Shown: piece after piece, positions 46,561 through 58,634 of the stretch
Numbering within the stretch: the stretch's first letter is position 1
Layout of the letters: each line of letters opens with the position of its first letter
DNA from: Richelia sinica FACHB-800
Lineage (GTDB): Bacteria > Cyanobacteriota > Cyanobacteriia > Cyanobacteriales > Nostocaceae
DNA: 64,000 nt
Assembly: GCF_014698825.1 (NCBI RefSeq)
Contig: NZ_JACJTT010000003.1
Coordinates: 186,001-250,000 of the forward strand
Direction: 5' to 3'
The notes under the pieces: model-generated
The model's database searches: none
What the model was told of the DNA's origin: nothing
What the model saw: the letters and a program-made list of their open reading frames with translations, nothing else
Program-made: the position numbers and the translations under genes

Positions 46561-46851
46561 ATAACTAGATTGGGGTGGGAGCAATGACCCTAGACAATTA
46601 CAGTTTTATCATCCCTGATGAATAGACCAGCCAGTGTTAGAGATGTTGATTGAGAAAGCTTTGAGTGAAGGTTGAGGGGGAGGGAAATAACAACTCGTTG
46701 GGGTTATTCCTAATTGATCAGAACCTGGGAAAAGAGGTCTATACTTTTTGGAACTATACGGACGATCGCGCTTTCCGATAAGATGTATATGCTCAAAACT
46801 ACTTCGCCAATCAAGAGCACATCATACCAACTGGTTAAGGACTTTTTATCT

Positions 46852-47103
46852 ATGAGCCAAACAGAAATTTTTGACAAGGTCAAGGCAATTGTAGCTGATC
46901 AATTAAGTGTTGAGGCAGACACCATCACACCCCAATCTCATTTTGCCAACGATTTACAAGCTGATTCCTTGGATACTGTAGAACTAGTAATGGCGCTAGA
47001 AGAAGAATTTGATATCGAAATTCCCGATGAAGCCGCCGAAAAAATTACTACTGTTCAAGAAGCAGTGGACTATATCAACAACAAAGTTGCTACCTCTGCT
47101 TAA
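46852..47103 (+). CDS. acpP: Acyl carrier protein
   Basis: 83 residues from ATG 46852 ([18 protein letters not shown]). The frame is open upstream, but this start gives the standard ACP. The phosphopantetheine attachment Ser lies in [28 protein letters not shown] carries growing acyl chains in fatty-acid synthesis. fabF follows 261 bp downstream, as in other Nostocales. Confidence 0.97.
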   Translation: MSQTEIFDKVKAIVADQLSVEADTITPQSHFANDLQADSLDTVELVMALEEEFDIEIPDEAAEKITTVQEAVDYINNKVATSA

Positions 47104-47364
47104 ACAAGGTCTGGGTCATGAGTCATGAGTGCTGAGGAATACAGCCACACTATGTCTGTACATTCAGTGAAGATTTTGGTTATCGGTAAGCGGTTTTTAA
47201 TCACCTTGGAGTGATGCTAGCGTAGTTCCTCTGATGAAGACACGTCAGTTGCTGACCAAATCACTAATCATCAATCCCCAATAAACTGACTCAAGACTCA
47301 GGACTCCCAACTCAGCACTCTTAAATTCTCCGCCTGCTGCTTTTTTGCCACATTGTAAATCATC

Positions 47365-48615
47365 ATGACAGACTATAAACGTAGCCGCGTTGTTGTAACA
47401 GGTGTTGGCGCGATTACACCTATTGGTAACACCTCCGCCGAATATTGGCAAGGATTAATTAGTGGAAGCAATGGCATTGACTACATCAAGGCCTTTGATG
47501 CCTCTAAACATGATTGCCGCATTGCTGGTGAAGTCAAGAACTTTGACCCTCATCTTTACTTGGATCGGAAAGATGCCAAGCGGATGGATCGATTTTCCCA
47601 ATTTGGGGTGTCGGCGGCAAAACAAGCACTAACAGATGCTGGTTTAGTTATCAATGAACTCAATGCTGAACAGGTGGGTGTGATCATTGGTTCAGGCATT
47701 GGGGGAATCAAGGTATTAGAAGACCAACAAACCATTTACCTGAATCGTGGGCCAGATCGCTGTAGTCCATTCATGATTCCAATGATGATTGCCAACATGG
47801 CAGCAGGATTAACAGCAATACATACCGGTGCTAAAGGACCCAATTCCTGTTCCGTTACAGCTTGTGCTGCTGGTTCCAATGCTATTGGTGATGCGTTTCG
47901 GATGATTGAGGGTGGTTATGCCAAGGCGATGATTTGCGGTGGTTGTGAAGCTGCTGTGACACCATTGTCCGTAGCAGGATTTGCCGCAGCTAGGGCCCTT
48001 TCCACTCGCAATGATGACCCAGCCCATGCTTGTCGTCCCTTTGATCGCGATCGCGATGGTTTTGTCATGGGGGAAGGTGCCGGAATTTTAATTCTTGAAG
48101 AACTGGAACATGCCCTTAGCCGCGGCGCTCGCATTTATGCAGAAATGGTAGGTTATGGCATGACCTGTGATGCTTACCATATGACCTCCCCTGTACCAGG
48201 AGGACTTGGTGCGGCTAGAGCGATCGAATTAGCATTAAAAAATGGTAATTTGACACCAGAAATGGTAAGTTACATCAACGCTCATGGAACTAGCACACCA
48301 GCTAATGATGTAACTGAAACCGCAGCAATTAAAAAAGCTTTGGGTGATCATGCTTATAAAGTAGCAATTAGTTCTACTAAATCCATGACTGGGCATCTAT
48401 TAGGGGGTTCAGGGGGAATTGAAGCCGTAGCGACAGTATTAGCGATCGCTAATGACCATATTCCACCCACAATTAATTTGGAAAATCCTGAACCAGAGTG
48501 CGATCTAGATTATGTTCCTCATACTAGTCGTGCTCAAACAGTAGATGTCGCCTTATCTAATTCTTTTGGGTTTGGTGGTCATAATGTCACCTTAGCCTTT
48601 AAGAAATACGCCTAA
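47365..48615 (+). CDS. fabF: 3-oxoacyl-ACP synthase II (KAS II)
   Basis: 416 residues. Thiolase-fold KAS with the catalytic triad visible: Cys in SVTACAAGSNA, His in YINAHGTSTPAND, and His in SMTGHLLGGSGG. It condenses malonyl-ACP with acyl-ACP, mainly C16 to C18 elongation. Order acpP-fabF-tkt is kept. Confidence 0.97.
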   Translation: MTDYKRSRVVVTGVGAITPIGNTSAEYWQGLISGSNGIDYIKAFDASKHDCRIAGEVKNFDPHLYLDRKDAKRMDRFSQFGVSAAKQALTDAGLVINELNAEQVGVIIGSGIGGIKVLEDQQTIYLNRGPDRCSPFMIPMMIANMAAGLTAIHTGAKGPNSCSVTACAAGSNAIGDAFRMIEGGYAKAMICGGCEAAVTPLSVAGFAAARALSTRNDDPAHACRPFDRDRDGFVMGEGAGILILEELEHALSRGARIYAEMVGYGMTCDAYHMTSPVPGGLGAARAIELALKNGNLTPEMVSYINAHGTSTPANDVTETAAIKKALGDHAYKVAISSTKSMTGHLLGGSGGIEAVATVLAIANDHIPPTINLENPEPECDLDYVPHTSRAQTVDVALSNSFGFGGHNVTLAFKKYA

Positions 48616-49051
48616 ATTTTGAGCTTTGCTGTTTGTCGGCTCTCCCCACAAAAGCATGGGAAAAAGATTGTTGATTACTGCTACTTAAGTCACCCTAATT
48701 GCTTATACTGTGGTCATCAACAAACAATTTCCCTGTCAATTTCGTTGTATAACTATCTTGATTGTCAGCAAGTTTTCCATGACAACTTGCTAGCTACATT
48801 CAATGAGCACAAGTGGCTGGCTGATCTCATCTGCCTGTAGACATGATCACGCCTAAAGTCATAACTTAACAGGAAATTAACTTCATGATCACCTCATAGA
48901 TTCCGCTCAGTATTAGTTTAATTGAGCATACTCCCCTTGTCTCCTAACAATTGGGATGGAATGGTGATCATCATGAACATGGGGAAATTATTCACTCTCC
49001 CCAACAGAAAGCTACAAAGTGTGCTAACCCGTCGTTAAAAACAATCTTATT
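48616..49051. other. fabF-tkt intergenic region
   Basis: 436 bp. An ORF of 73 codons directly after fabF has no ribosome site or homology I recognise, and I do not call it. ATGATCAC repeats (48842, 48884) and the reverse GTGATCAT at 48963 lie upstream of transketolase and may be regulatory. Confidence 0.45.
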
Positions 49052-51064
49052 ATGGCTGTTGCAACCCAATCCCTCGAAGAACTTTGTATTAACTCAATTC
49101 GCTTCTTGGCTATTGATGCTGTAGAAAAGGCAAAATCGGGACACCCAGGACTACCAATGGGTGCTGCTCCCATGGCGTTTGTACTGTGGGACCGCTTCAT
49201 GCGGATTAACCCCAAAAATCCTCAATGGTTCAATCGCGATCGCTTTGTCCTCTCTGCTGGTCATGGCTCGATGTTGCAGTATGCCCTGCTCTATCTCGCT
49301 GGCTATGATAGCGTCACCATTGAAGATATTCAGCAATTCCGTCAATGGGAATCCAAAACCCCTGGACACCCAGAAAACTTTGTGACCCCAGGTGTAGAAG
49401 TTACCACTGGCCCACTCGGACAAGGGATTGCCAATGGAGTCGGTTTAGCCATAGCGGAAGCACACCTGGCGGCTAAATATAACAAACCAAATGCCACAAT
49501 TGTTGACCATTACACCTACGTAATTTTGGGTGATGGCTGTAACATGGAAGGCGTTTCCGGTGAAGCAGCTTCTTTTGCTGGCCACTTGGGATTGGGTAAA
49601 CTTATCGCCCTCTATGACGACAACCACATCTCTATCGACGGTTCCACCGATGTAGCATTTACAGAGGATGTTTCCAAGCGGTTTGAAGCTTATGGCTGGC
49701 ATGTCCTGCATGTAGAAAATGGTAACACCGACCTAGAAGCGATCGCTAAAGCCATCGAAGCAGCTAAAGCCGTTACCGATAAACCCTCTTTCATCAAAGT
49801 TACCACCACCATTGGTTACGGTTCTCCCAACAAAGCCAACACCGCTGGTGTTCACGGTGCAGCTTTGGGAGCAGACGAAGTAGCATTAACTCGCCAAAAT
49901 TTAGGCTGGACATACGAACCTTTCGTCATTCCTCAAGAAGTCCTTAATCACACCCGCAAAGCCGTAGAACGTGGTGCTACCTACGAAGCAGACTGGAACA
50001 AAGCCTTTGCTGATTACAAAGCTAAATATCCCCAAGAAGCTGCCGAATTTGAACGTTATGTAAGCGGTAAACTCCCCGAAGGTTGGGATAAAGTATTACC
50101 CACCTACACCCCCGAAGACAAAGCCCTACCCACCCGTAAGCATTCAGAAACCTGCCTCAACAAACTTTCCGCAGTGTTACCTGAACTCATTGGTGGTTCC
50201 GCTGACTTAACCCACTCCAACTTAACAGAACTCAAAGGTAAAGGCGACTTCCAAAAAGGACAATACCAAAATCCCAACATCCACTATGGTGTCCGGGAAC
50301 ATGGTATGGGTGCAATTGTCAATGGTATCGCCCTACATGGTTCAGGATTAATTCCCTACGGTGCCACCTTCCTCATCTTCTCAGATTACATGCGTGCACC
50401 TATTCGCCTCTCTGCTTTGTCCCAAGCAGGAGCAATTTGGGTGATGACCCACGACTCCATTGGACAAGGTGAAGACGGCCCCACCCACCAACCAATTGAA
50501 ACTCTAGCTTCCCTGCGTGCTATTCCTAACTTAACTGTAATTCGCCCCGCAGACGGAACAGAAACCTCCGGTGCTTACAAAGTGGCAATTGAAAGAGCGA
50601 AAAACAACGCCCCCACCTTGTTAGCTTTTACTCGTCAAAATGTTCCTAACTTGGCAGGTACATCAATTGAAGGTGTTGGCAAGGGTGGATATGTTTTAGT
50701 AGATAGCCGAGGTACACCTGATATTATCCTCATCGCTACTGGTTCCGAAGTTAGCCTTGCTGTCACCGCAGCCGAAAAACTCACAGCAGAAGGTAAAAAG
50801 GTTCGAGTTGTTTCCTTACCTGCATGGGATTTATTTGAAGAACAGGATGCAGCTTATAAAGAATCTGTTTTACCCAAAGCTGTTACTAAGCGTCTCTCTA
50901 TCGAAGCTGGCAGCAGTTTTGGTTGGCACAAGTATGTAGGTACTGAAGGCGATACAATTAGCATTGATCGCTTTGGTGCTTCTGCTCCTGGTAATGTTTG
51001 TCTAGAGAAGTTCGGCTTTAGTGTTGAGAATGTGTTAGCTAAAGCTAAAGCATTGTTGGGTTAA
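49052..51064 (+). CDS. tktA: Transketolase
   Basis: 670 residues, full length. Thiamine-diphosphate motif [32 protein letters not shown] is complete; [23 protein letters not shown] at the start and the PYR domain ([49 protein letters not shown]) are typical. It transfers two-carbon units in the Calvin cycle and pentose phosphate pathway. Codon choice is rich in C-ending codons, in line with high expression. Confidence 0.97.
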   Translation: MAVATQSLEELCINSIRFLAIDAVEKAKSGHPGLPMGAAPMAFVLWDRFMRINPKNPQWFNRDRFVLSAGHGSMLQYALLYLAGYDSVTIEDIQQFRQWESKTPGHPENFVTPGVEVTTGPLGQGIANGVGLAIAEAHLAAKYNKPNATIVDHYTYVILGDGCNMEGVSGEAASFAGHLGLGKLIALYDDNHISIDGSTDVAFTEDVSKRFEAYGWHVLHVENGNTDLEAIAKAIEAAKAVTDKPSFIKVTTTIGYGSPNKANTAGVHGAALGADEVALTRQNLGWTYEPFVIPQEVLNHTRKAVERGATYEADWNKAFADYKAKYPQEAAEFERYVSGKLPEGWDKVLPTYTPEDKALPTRKHSETCLNKLSAVLPELIGGSADLTHSNLTELKGKGDFQKGQYQNPNIHYGVREHGMGAIVNGIALHGSGLIPYGATFLIFSDYMRAPIRLSALSQAGAIWVMTHDSIGQGEDGPTHQPIETLASLRAIPNLTVIRPADGTETSGAYKVAIERAKNNAPTLLAFTRQNVPNLAGTSIEGVGKGGYVLVDSRGTPDIILIATGSEVSLAVTAAEKLTAEGKKVRVVSLPAWDLFEEQDAAYKESVLPKAVTKRLSIEAGSSFGWHKYVGTEGDTISIDRFGASAPGNVCLEKFGFSVENVLAKAKALLG

Positions 51065-51091
51065 TTTTCCCTATATTCTCTTCATATTGAG

Positions 51092-51119
51092 AAGGTGGGC
51101 TTGCACAGTCCACCTTTTT
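51092..51119 (+). terminator. Rho-independent terminator of tktA
   Basis: Stem AAGGTGG / CCACCTT with an 11-base loop and following T, 28 bp after the stop codon. Confidence 0.85.
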
Positions 51120-52001
51120 CATGACAAGAATTTATAGCCTTAGGCAAGGCAGTTAGGAAATTAACTAAAACTAAGTTTTTGTCCAGTCTGAAACCAACCT
51201 AATATTTACTTGTGGGTGGTGCTAGTAAGTAAGCAGTTTTATCCTCATTGATGTGAATAGGGAATGAATTTTATACACACCATTGTGTAAATAAATTTAC
51301 CCGACTCAAATCATCAGTAAATAATTATGCAAAAATTAATATAAATAATAAAAACGCTATGAAGTAGATTAATTGCTAGACAATTGCTAAGTCACAAAGA
51401 AGTTTTCTCTTCCACTATGGAAAATGGGTAAAAATTTTCTAAAGCAGTTTGATGAAAATTACTTCTGGTTTTGTTCATCAAAGTCAAATTTTTCACCAAG
51501 TGTGATACTTTATTTCTGAATTTCCAAATTTTACATAGTGATGAATATTGGTGACATACTAGGATTCACCCATGGGCATGATGGTGATGGAGTAAAATAT
51601 CACATTTTTTCTCCTCTAGGTTGCCAACAAAAACTACTAACTATAGCTATCATCATTAATGTAATACTGGGAGACAGAGAAATTCCTGTTAACTAGTATA
51701 GATGTTGTTTTTATACCCCGATTTAATGAATATAAATGTGGATGAAACTGCTAAAGTGTTAGTAACAATTCAAGTAGCAGTTTTCACTCAAAATAGAGAA
51801 TAAGTTAAAAAATCAGCCTACCATATAGTCTAGCAGCAATATTATTGGTGCGATCGCCCGACTATCTCTGCACAGAAAGAAGATACTATAGCTGTTAAAG
51901 CTGTAGTCATTTCTGTATAAATACATTAGATCAGTCAGAAAGAGAATATGAGAGAGTAAAAATAGCGCTGACACTGAAATGCGACTGAGGAGGTATAAAC
52001 A
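51120..52001. other. Long intergenic region upstream of signalling pair
   Basis: About 880 bp without a convincing gene. The left end holds dispersed repeat copy 4 (51131-51190); the rest is AT-rich and includes a GCGATCGC site at 51850. It ends with GAGGAGG, the ribosome site of the cyclase gene. Confidence 0.5.
51131..51190. repeat. Dispersed repeat copy 4
   Basis: TTATAGCCTTAGGCAAGGCAG, then TTAGGAAATTAACTAAAACTAAG; related to copies at 6065, 13001 and 27930, here without the heptamer tail. Confidence 0.55.
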
Positions 52002-53507
52002 GTGACTCCCTCTAATAAAATACATAATCCCTTAGTCTTGATTGTAGATGATGATCAGGTAATCCAGGCACAGCTACGTCATGCTATGGAAAAAGAGGGA
52101 TACAGAGTCATTGTTGCTCACAATGGACTAGAAGCACTGGATTTTTACAACCTTTATAAACCAGACATAGTTCTTCTAGATGCGATTATGCCCGTTTTAG
52201 ATGGTTTTAGTTGTTGCGCTCAATTACAAGCATTGAATAGCAATAACTGCTCAGACATTTTTAGTGAACAAGTACCAGTTTTAATGATCACAGGATTAGA
52301 TGACCCCCATTCTGTTGATCAAGCATTTGCTGTTGGTGCTGCTGACTATATCACAAAACCGATTCATTGGGCTGTATTGAAGCAGAGAGTACGTCGATTA
52401 CTAAAAATGCACTGGGTGATGAAAGAATTACAGTGTAAAATCCAACAAGAGCAACTAATTGCCAATATTACCCAAAAAATTCGCCAATCTTTAAATTTAG
52501 AAGTTATCTTAAATACCACTGTTACAGAAGTGAAACAATTACTAGGAAGTGATCGAGTAATTGTTTATCAGTTTCAAGCAGAAGGCCATGGTATTGTCCT
52601 AGTTGAATCTGTGGCCACACCATGGCAGTCTTTACTAGGTAAAACTATTGCCCAAAGTTATTTTGTCCAAAAATCCAGTCATGGCTGGAAAAAAGGCAGT
52701 ATTGATGTATTAGAAGATATCTATACCTCTGAACTATCACCCTTACAAATTGAATTGATGATAGAACTGCAAGCACAAGCTCGTTTAGTTGTGCCAATTT
52801 TAGAGGGAAATAATGTGTGGGGGTTATTAGTAGCTGATCAATGTTCTGCTCCACGTCAATGGCAACAGTTAGAAATAGATTTACTGAAACAAATTGCTGA
52901 TCAATTAGAAATTGCACTGCAACAGGCACAGTTATATAAACAATTAGAAGTAGCAAATCAAGAGCTAAAACGACTAGCAACTATTGATGCTTTAACCCAA
53001 ATTCCCAACCGCAGATATTTTGATGAAATATTAGAGCAGGAATGGAAAAGATTACTGAGAGAACAAGCACCTTTATCTTTAGTTCTCTGTGATATTGATT
53101 ATTTTAAAAAATATAATGATACCTATGGTCACCAAGCCGGTGATAAATGTTTGCAATTCGTAGCAAGTGTTTTGAGTGAGTCTTTAAAAAGACCTGCTGA
53201 TGTTGTCGCCAGATATGGTGGAGAAGAATTCTCCTTAATTCTGCCTAATACTGATACAACCGGAGCAGTACACATTGCTCAATCAATTCGGTTAGCTATG
53301 AAAGTTCATGGACAAACTCATATCAGTTCAGAAATTAGTCAATATCTGACTCTCAGTTTTGGTGTAGCCACTATTACTCCTAGTAATAATATTTCCCCGC
53401 AAGTGCTAATAGCTAAGGCTGATCAAGCCCTTTATCAAGCTAAACAAGCAGGACGCGATCGCATTTTCATTTACTCCGACATTGGTCAGTTAAGCGGATG
53501 TGAATAG
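52002..53507 (+). CDS. Diguanylate cyclase: receiver-GAF-GGDEF
   Basis: 501 residues from GTG 52002, supported by GAGGAGG eight bases upstream. Receiver (10-130): DDD at 16-18, phospho-Asp60 in VLLDAIMP and Lys119 in TKPIH. GAF (155-305) resembles cyanobacteriochrome GAFs, but the chromophore region reads LSPLQIELM (245-253), where CBCRs have LSPCHIE, so bilin attachment at this site is lost. GGDEF (325-495): RYGGEEF at 404-410 with the inhibitory RxxD site (RPAD, 397-400), so c-di-GMP synthesis with feedback is expected. The hybrid kinase starts at or just after its stop. Confidence 0.92.
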   Translation: MTPSNKIHNPLVLIVDDDQVIQAQLRHAMEKEGYRVIVAHNGLEALDFYNLYKPDIVLLDAIMPVLDGFSCCAQLQALNSNNCSDIFSEQVPVLMITGLDDPHSVDQAFAVGAADYITKPIHWAVLKQRVRRLLKMHWVMKELQCKIQQEQLIANITQKIRQSLNLEVILNTTVTEVKQLLGSDRVIVYQFQAEGHGIVLVESVATPWQSLLGKTIAQSYFVQKSSHGWKKGSIDVLEDIYTSELSPLQIELMIELQAQARLVVPILEGNNVWGLLVADQCSAPRQWQQLEIDLLKQIADQLEIALQQAQLYKQLEVANQELKRLATIDALTQIPNRRYFDEILEQEWKRLLREQAPLSLVLCDIDYFKKYNDTYGHQAGDKCLQFVASVLSESLKRPADVVARYGGEEFSLILPNTDTTGAVHIAQSIRLAMKVHGQTHISSEISQYLTLSFGVATITPSNNISPQVLIAKADQALYQAKQAGRDRIFIYSDIGQLSGCE

Positions 53508-56500
53508 AGAGAGGTTGATTATAGTGACGAGTCAAGACAAACATGATTGGTACTCAATTTTAACTTGTGTCCATCAACGCAAGTTTTCAATTATCATCGG
53601 CACTATAGTCTTAATCATAGTCATTACACTCTGGCATCGCCTATTAATAGTAGAAGAACAACATATTAAACAACTAATTGAGCAACAAGCAATTACTATC
53701 CAAACAGAATTAAATCAGCAATTAAATAGTCTATTTTTAGCATTAGATCGCATGGGCAAACGTTGGGAACAACATGGTGGAACTCCCCGAAGGGAATGGG
53801 AACAAGATGCGGAAATTTATATGCAACACTTTCCTGGGTATCATGCAATACAATGGATTGACCCATCTTTAAAATCCCATTGGATAGTGTCATCAATAAA
53901 AAATAAATCTGTTAATCATTCGGAAATAAATCGTAATTTTCAAAGATGTGTCGGCTTAGAAGAAAAACGTAAAAATCAGCCTATATATATTTCTAGTCCA
54001 TTCAATTTGAGCCGAAACAAGAAGGGTTTTATTAGCTGTAAGCCTTTATTTGTCAATAATAAATTCAATGGATTTCTCGTAGGTGTTTTTTATTATCAAA
54101 AATTACTAGAATCTAGCTTAGAATTACCATCCGGTTATCAAATGCAAATTTTAGATTATGCAGATGATCTAAACAAACCAGAATTAATTTATAGTAAATA
54201 TGGGCAGAAAATAGAAGAATTAGAATGGCAGCATACATTAAATATAGAATTATATAATCGTCACTGGCGGTTGAATATATCTCCTAGCAATCAACTTTTG
54301 TCTTCTTTTCGTTCTCATTTACTCACAGTCCTATTATCAGTTGGTATTTTAGTTACATTAACAGTAACTTTACTAGTATATTTTGTACAAATTAGCAAAG
54401 AAAGTTATCATCGGATTACTACAATTAATAGTGAATTAGCCCAAAGAGTCCTGGAATTGCAAGAAGTAGAACAATCTCTACGTACCAGTAAAAATCGATT
54501 AAGAGAATTAATTGAAACTGTAAGAGTTATTCCTTGGGAAATAGATTTAACAACTTGGTGTTTTACTTACGTTGGTCCCCAAGCTGAAGCAATGCTCAAA
54601 TATCCGCTCTCAGAATGGTATCAAGAAAACTTTTGGTTCAATCATCTTTATCCAGATGATCGAGAAAGATGTATTGAATTGTGTCTAGAAGCATCCACTG
54701 GCGGAACTAATCACGAAATGGAATATCGTTTATTAACTGCTGATGGAAAATTAGTATGGGTGAGAGATATTGTTCACGTAGTTATGAGTGATGGTAACCC
54801 CACAAAATTGCGGGGCTTTATGTTTGATATTACTAACCTTAAAGAAACCGAGGAAACATTACGATTAAGAGAAAGGGCATTAGCAAATAGTTACAACGGC
54901 ATTGTTATTGCTGATGCTCGGCTACCTGATACACCAGTAATTTATGTTAACAATGCCTTTGAAAAAATGACAGGTTACTCAGCCCAAGATGTCATTGGCT
55001 GCAACTGTAGATTTTTACAAGGAAAGGATAATCAACAACCTGGATTAAATAAACTACGGGTAGCAATTCAAAGGGGTGTAGAATGTAGCGTTGTGCTTCG
55101 CAATTATCGCCAAAATGGCCAATTATTTTGGAATGAATTAAGTATTTCCCCAATTTATAATGATCATGGTCAACTCACCCATTTTATTGGTATTCAAAAC
55201 GATATTACCGCCAGTAAAATAGCAGAAAAAGCACTCCGTAAGAGTGAAGAACGCTGGCAATTAGCAATAGAAGCTAATCAAGATGCCATCTGGGATTGGA
55301 ATCTGATCACAAATAAAATTTTTCGCTCGGCAAAATGGGCTGAATTATTAGAAATACCAGAAAACCAACTGGCCATTACAGAAGAAGATGATTGGCTCAA
55401 CCGTATTCATCCTGATGATTATGAGCGGGTGACGACCATGATGGAAGATTATCTTCAGCACCGAATTCCCCACTACATGATTGAATATCGGTTGCGTTGC
55501 TCTGGTGGCAATTATAAGTGGGTGATGGTCCAGGCCAAAGCCCAATGGAATAAACAGGGACAACCTATACGCTTGGTTGGTTCTACCAAAGATATTACCG
55601 AACAAGTGGAACAAAGACAGGCATTACAAAAACAATTACAACGGATACTACTGCTCAAAAAAATCACCCAAAAAATTCGTCAGACCTTAGATAGTCAAGA
55701 AATTTTTGAGACTGCGGCCACAGAAATTGGTCAAGCCTTTGGTGTCGATCGCTGTTTAATCCATACCTATGTGAGTGACCCTAGTCCTCGCATTCCTTTA
55801 GTGGCCCAGTATGTAGCTTCTGATTACTGTTCTGTATCCACCCTAGAGATTCCTATTACCGGAAATCCCCACGCAGAAACCTTAATTAGACAAGACCAAG
55901 CGATCGCTTCCCCTAATGTTTACCAAGAGCCTTTACTCCAAGCAGCTATTCCCTTGTGCCAAGACTTGAATATGAAATCTATGCTTTCTGTTCGTACTTC
56001 CTATCAAGGACAACCCAACGGAGTAATTTGTTTACATCAGTGCAGTTATTTCCGACAGTGGACTCCAGAAGATATTGAACTAGTAGAAGCGGTAGCTGAT
56101 CAATTAGGTATAGCCCTAGCACAAGCTGCTTTACTCGAACAAGAAACAAAGCAACGAGAAGAACTGAGCATCAAAAATGCCGCCTTAGAGAGGGCTAGAG
56201 TGGCAGCAGAATCAGCCAATCGTGCTAAAAGTGATTTTTTAGCCATGATGAGTCATGAAATTAGAACCCCAATGAATGCTGTCATTGGTATGACTGGTTT
56301 ACTACTGGATACAGCCCTCACGGAACAACAACAAGATTTTGTCGAAACTATTCGCTCTAGTGGTGATGCTCTCCTCACCATTATTAATGACATTTTAGAT
56401 TTCTCCAAAATTGAATCGGGTAAATTAGAACTTGAAGAACAACCCTTTGATGTGAGAAATTGCATCGAACGAGTTATTGACCTTTTAGCACCAAAAGCCC

Positions 56501-58275
56501 ATGAAAAACAATTAGAACTAGCTTACCTAATTCATCCCCAAGTACCACTGCAAATTATTGGTGATGTCACTCGTCTGCGACAAATATTAATGAACCTTTT
56601 AGGTAATGCGATTAAATTTACTAAATATGGGGAAATTATACTATCTGTTCATGGTAAAGAAATAGATTATAGCAATTCAGAGCAACGTTACGAACTACTA
56701 TTTATTATTCAAGATACAGGTATAGGTATTACTCCCAAAAAAATGGGACGGTTATTTCAATCATTTTCTCAAGCCGATGCTTCCACAACTAGAAAGTATG
56801 GTGGTACAGGATTAGGTTTAGTCATTAGTAAACGGCTGAGTGAAATGATGGGGGGAACCATGTGGGTAGAAAGCCATGGCTATGTCGGTGGTACTCCCAG
56901 TTCTCTCTGGTCAAGGGAAGAAGTGGTAGTATTGACTCAAAATAACCAAGGTTCAAATTTTTACTTTACCATTGCTGCTCCAGTCGTTGCGAATACAAAA
57001 CGAGAAAAATTTACTAACGATATCGTCAACTTGACAGGAAAAAAAGTATTAATCGTTGATGATAATTCTCCATATTGGAAGGTGATTAGATTACAACTAG
57101 AGTCTTGGAAAATGGCAGTTGATGTCAGCCAATCACCTGAGACAGCCTTGGCTAAATTATCTCAAGAAAAACAATTCGATTTGGCAATTTTTGACATGAC
57201 CAGACCAGAGACGGAGGGATTATCTCTCGCTCATCAAATCCACCAAATACCAGGCTATCAAACGCTGCCGTTAGTGGTTATTTCCTCCTGGTCTACTCTA
57301 ATAAAGAACTATAAATATCCCGATTTAGAAATTGCGGCTTGTTTAAGTAAGCCTGTAAAACAATCTCTACTTTATGATGCGTTGGTAAATATTTTTAATC
57401 AAGAAAAAATTAAACAAAAGACCTTAGAATTAAAAACTGAATATATCAAAACTGATTTAAACTTAGCCAAAAAATTACCCTTACGGATTTTGTTAGCTGA
57501 AGATACAGTAGTCAATCAGAAAGTGGCACTACTCATGCTCAATAAAATGGGTTACAGAGCAGATATAGCAGCCAATGGATTAGAAGTATTAGACGCATTG
57601 CAGCGACAAACCTATGATGTGGTGTTCATGGATGTCCAGATGCCGGAAATGGATGGATTGGAAGCCACCCAAAGAATATGTCAACAATGGTTAGAATCAG
57701 AGCGTCCCTATATTATTGCCATGACAGCTAATGCTATGCGGGGCGATCGCGAGGCTTGTTTAGCCATCGGTATGAATGACTACATCAGCAAACCAGTTCA
57801 ACTGGAAGAGTTATATCAAGCTCTGAGTAACTATCAACATCATCATAGTTCCACCACAACCCCAACTGTAAGTCTTACACCTCAAGGAAATTCCACCACA
57901 ACTAACATAGAAATTCCTCAGCCCACAGTCATTGATAGCCTAGTCTTACAATCTTTACGAGAAATGCTCGGAGGTGATGAAAAAGCCTTAGGAGAAATTA
58001 TCAACTATTATCTTTTAGATGCTCCCCAATTAATTCAAAATCTCACTAGCTTTGTTCAAGAGAAAGATTACCAAAATATCTGGCAGACTGCACACAAATT
58101 TAAATCTAGTAGTGCTTCCCTAGGAGCTAAAAATTTAGCCAAGATTTGTTTACAACTCGAACATCAAGGTCATAGTAGTCATTTAGAAAATAGTGACCAA
58201 CTTCTGGAACAATTACAACAAGAATATCAACAAGTAGAGATAGCCTTACGTAATTGTATGCAAGAAGAAAACTAA
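53500..58275 (+). CDS. Hybrid histidine kinase: CHASE-PAS-LOV-PAS-GAF-HisKA-HATPase-REC-REC-HPt
   Basis: 1591 residues from GTG 53500, which overlaps the cyclase stop; GTG 53524, preceded by GAGAGAGG, may be the true start. TM1 (about 30-48) and TM2 (272-295) flank a CHASE-like periplasmic sensor. PAS 335-450; LOV 460-575 with GCNCRFLQ (photoactive Cys503) and FMN-contact residues Asn535, Asn545, Gln566; PAS 585-700; GAF 725-880. HisKA His919 (MMSHEIRTP), ATPase with DTGIGI and GGTGLGL, REC1 Asp1232, REC2 Asp1378, HPt His1532. It is thus a complete phosphorelay able to take blue-light and extracellular input. The adjoining cyclase's receiver is the obvious target; this is inference. Confidence 0.93.
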   Translation: MNRERLIIVTSQDKHDWYSILTCVHQRKFSIIIGTIVLIIVITLWHRLLIVEEQHIKQLIEQQAITIQTELNQQLNSLFLALDRMGKRWEQHGGTPRREWEQDAEIYMQHFPGYHAIQWIDPSLKSHWIVSSIKNKSVNHSEINRNFQRCVGLEEKRKNQPIYISSPFNLSRNKKGFISCKPLFVNNKFNGFLVGVFYYQKLLESSLELPSGYQMQILDYADDLNKPELIYSKYGQKIEELEWQHTLNIELYNRHWRLNISPSNQLLSSFRSHLLTVLLSVGILVTLTVTLLVYFVQISKESYHRITTINSELAQRVLELQEVEQSLRTSKNRLRELIETVRVIPWEIDLTTWCFTYVGPQAEAMLKYPLSEWYQENFWFNHLYPDDRERCIELCLEASTGGTNHEMEYRLLTADGKLVWVRDIVHVVMSDGNPTKLRGFMFDITNLKETEETLRLRERALANSYNGIVIADARLPDTPVIYVNNAFEKMTGYSAQDVIGCNCRFLQGKDNQQPGLNKLRVAIQRGVECSVVLRNYRQNGQLFWNELSISPIYNDHGQLTHFIGIQNDITASKIAEKALRKSEERWQLAIEANQDAIWDWNLITNKIFRSAKWAELLEIPENQLAITEEDDWLNRIHPDDYERVTTMMEDYLQHRIPHYMIEYRLRCSGGNYKWVMVQAKAQWNKQGQPIRLVGSTKDITEQVEQRQALQKQLQRILLLKKITQKIRQTLDSQEIFETAATEIGQAFGVDRCLIHTYVSDPSPRIPLVAQYVASDYCSVSTLEIPITGNPHAETLIRQDQAIASPNVYQEPLLQAAIPLCQDLNMKSMLSVRTSYQGQPNGVICLHQCSYFRQWTPEDIELVEAVADQLGIALAQAALLEQETKQREELSIKNAALERARVAAESANRAKSDFLAMMSHEIRTPMNAVIGMTGLLLDTALTEQQQDFVETIRSSGDALLTIINDILDFSKIESGKLELEEQPFDVRNCIERVIDLLAPKAHEKQLELAYLIHPQVPLQIIGDVTRLRQILMNLLGNAIKFTKYGEIILSVHGKEIDYSNSEQRYELLFIIQDTGIGITPKKMGRLFQSFSQADASTTRKYGGTGLGLVISKRLSEMMGGTMWVESHGYVGGTPSSLWSREEVVVLTQNNQGSNFYFTIAAPVVANTKREKFTNDIVNLTGKKVLIVDDNSPYWKVIRLQLESWKMAVDVSQSPETALAKLSQEKQFDLAIFDMTRPETEGLSLAHQIHQIPGYQTLPLVVISSWSTLIKNYKYPDLEIAACLSKPVKQSLLYDALVNIFNQEKIKQKTLELKTEYIKTDLNLAKKLPLRILLAEDTVVNQKVALLMLNKMGYRADIAANGLEVLDALQRQTYDVVFMDVQMPEMDGLEATQRICQQWLESERPYIIAMTANAMRGDREACLAIGMNDYISKPVQLEELYQALSNYQHHHSSTTTPTVSLTPQGNSTTTNIEIPQPTVIDSLVLQSLREMLGGDEKALGEIINYYLLDAPQLIQNLTSFVQEKDYQNIWQTAHKFKSSSASLGAKNLAKICLQLEHQGHSSHLENSDQLLEQLQQEYQQVEIALRNCMQEEN

Positions 58276-58375
58276 ATCTTGCTATTTTGAAGTGATGAAA
58301 TCAACTATTCCGCTCTTTCCCCTTCACCCTCATACCCACTCAGGCTATTTACCTCTCAGGTTCATGACCGCTAAC

Positions 58376-58396
58376 ACTGGTACACTGCATCCCCAT
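58376..58396 (+). repeat. Direct repeat unit 1 (GGTACACTGCATCCCCAT)
   Basis: 21 bases identical to 58635-58655. Flanking similarity (TTAAGATA follows both) suggests a longer, partly diverged duplication. Confidence 0.75.
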
Positions 58397-58634
58397 TTTG
58401 AATATTCACCTTAAGATATTAGCTACAGCAAATTACACCAATCTAGATATACAAATTTTATTTCCATTTCTCATCAATATACTCAAAAAAAATCCCTCCA
58501 GTATCTGACTAGAGGGAAATTCCAGAGATTCGTAGTTATAACCAGGGCGTTGCAATTGTATCGAAAACCCAAAAAAGTAAAACCCCCCTCTCACCCTTTA
58601 GGACTATCTACCATTGAGACTTTCAACCTTGTGG

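Noticed and set aside
48619-48840. 73-codon ORF after fabF
   Set aside because: No ribosome site, atypical composition, no recognised similarity.
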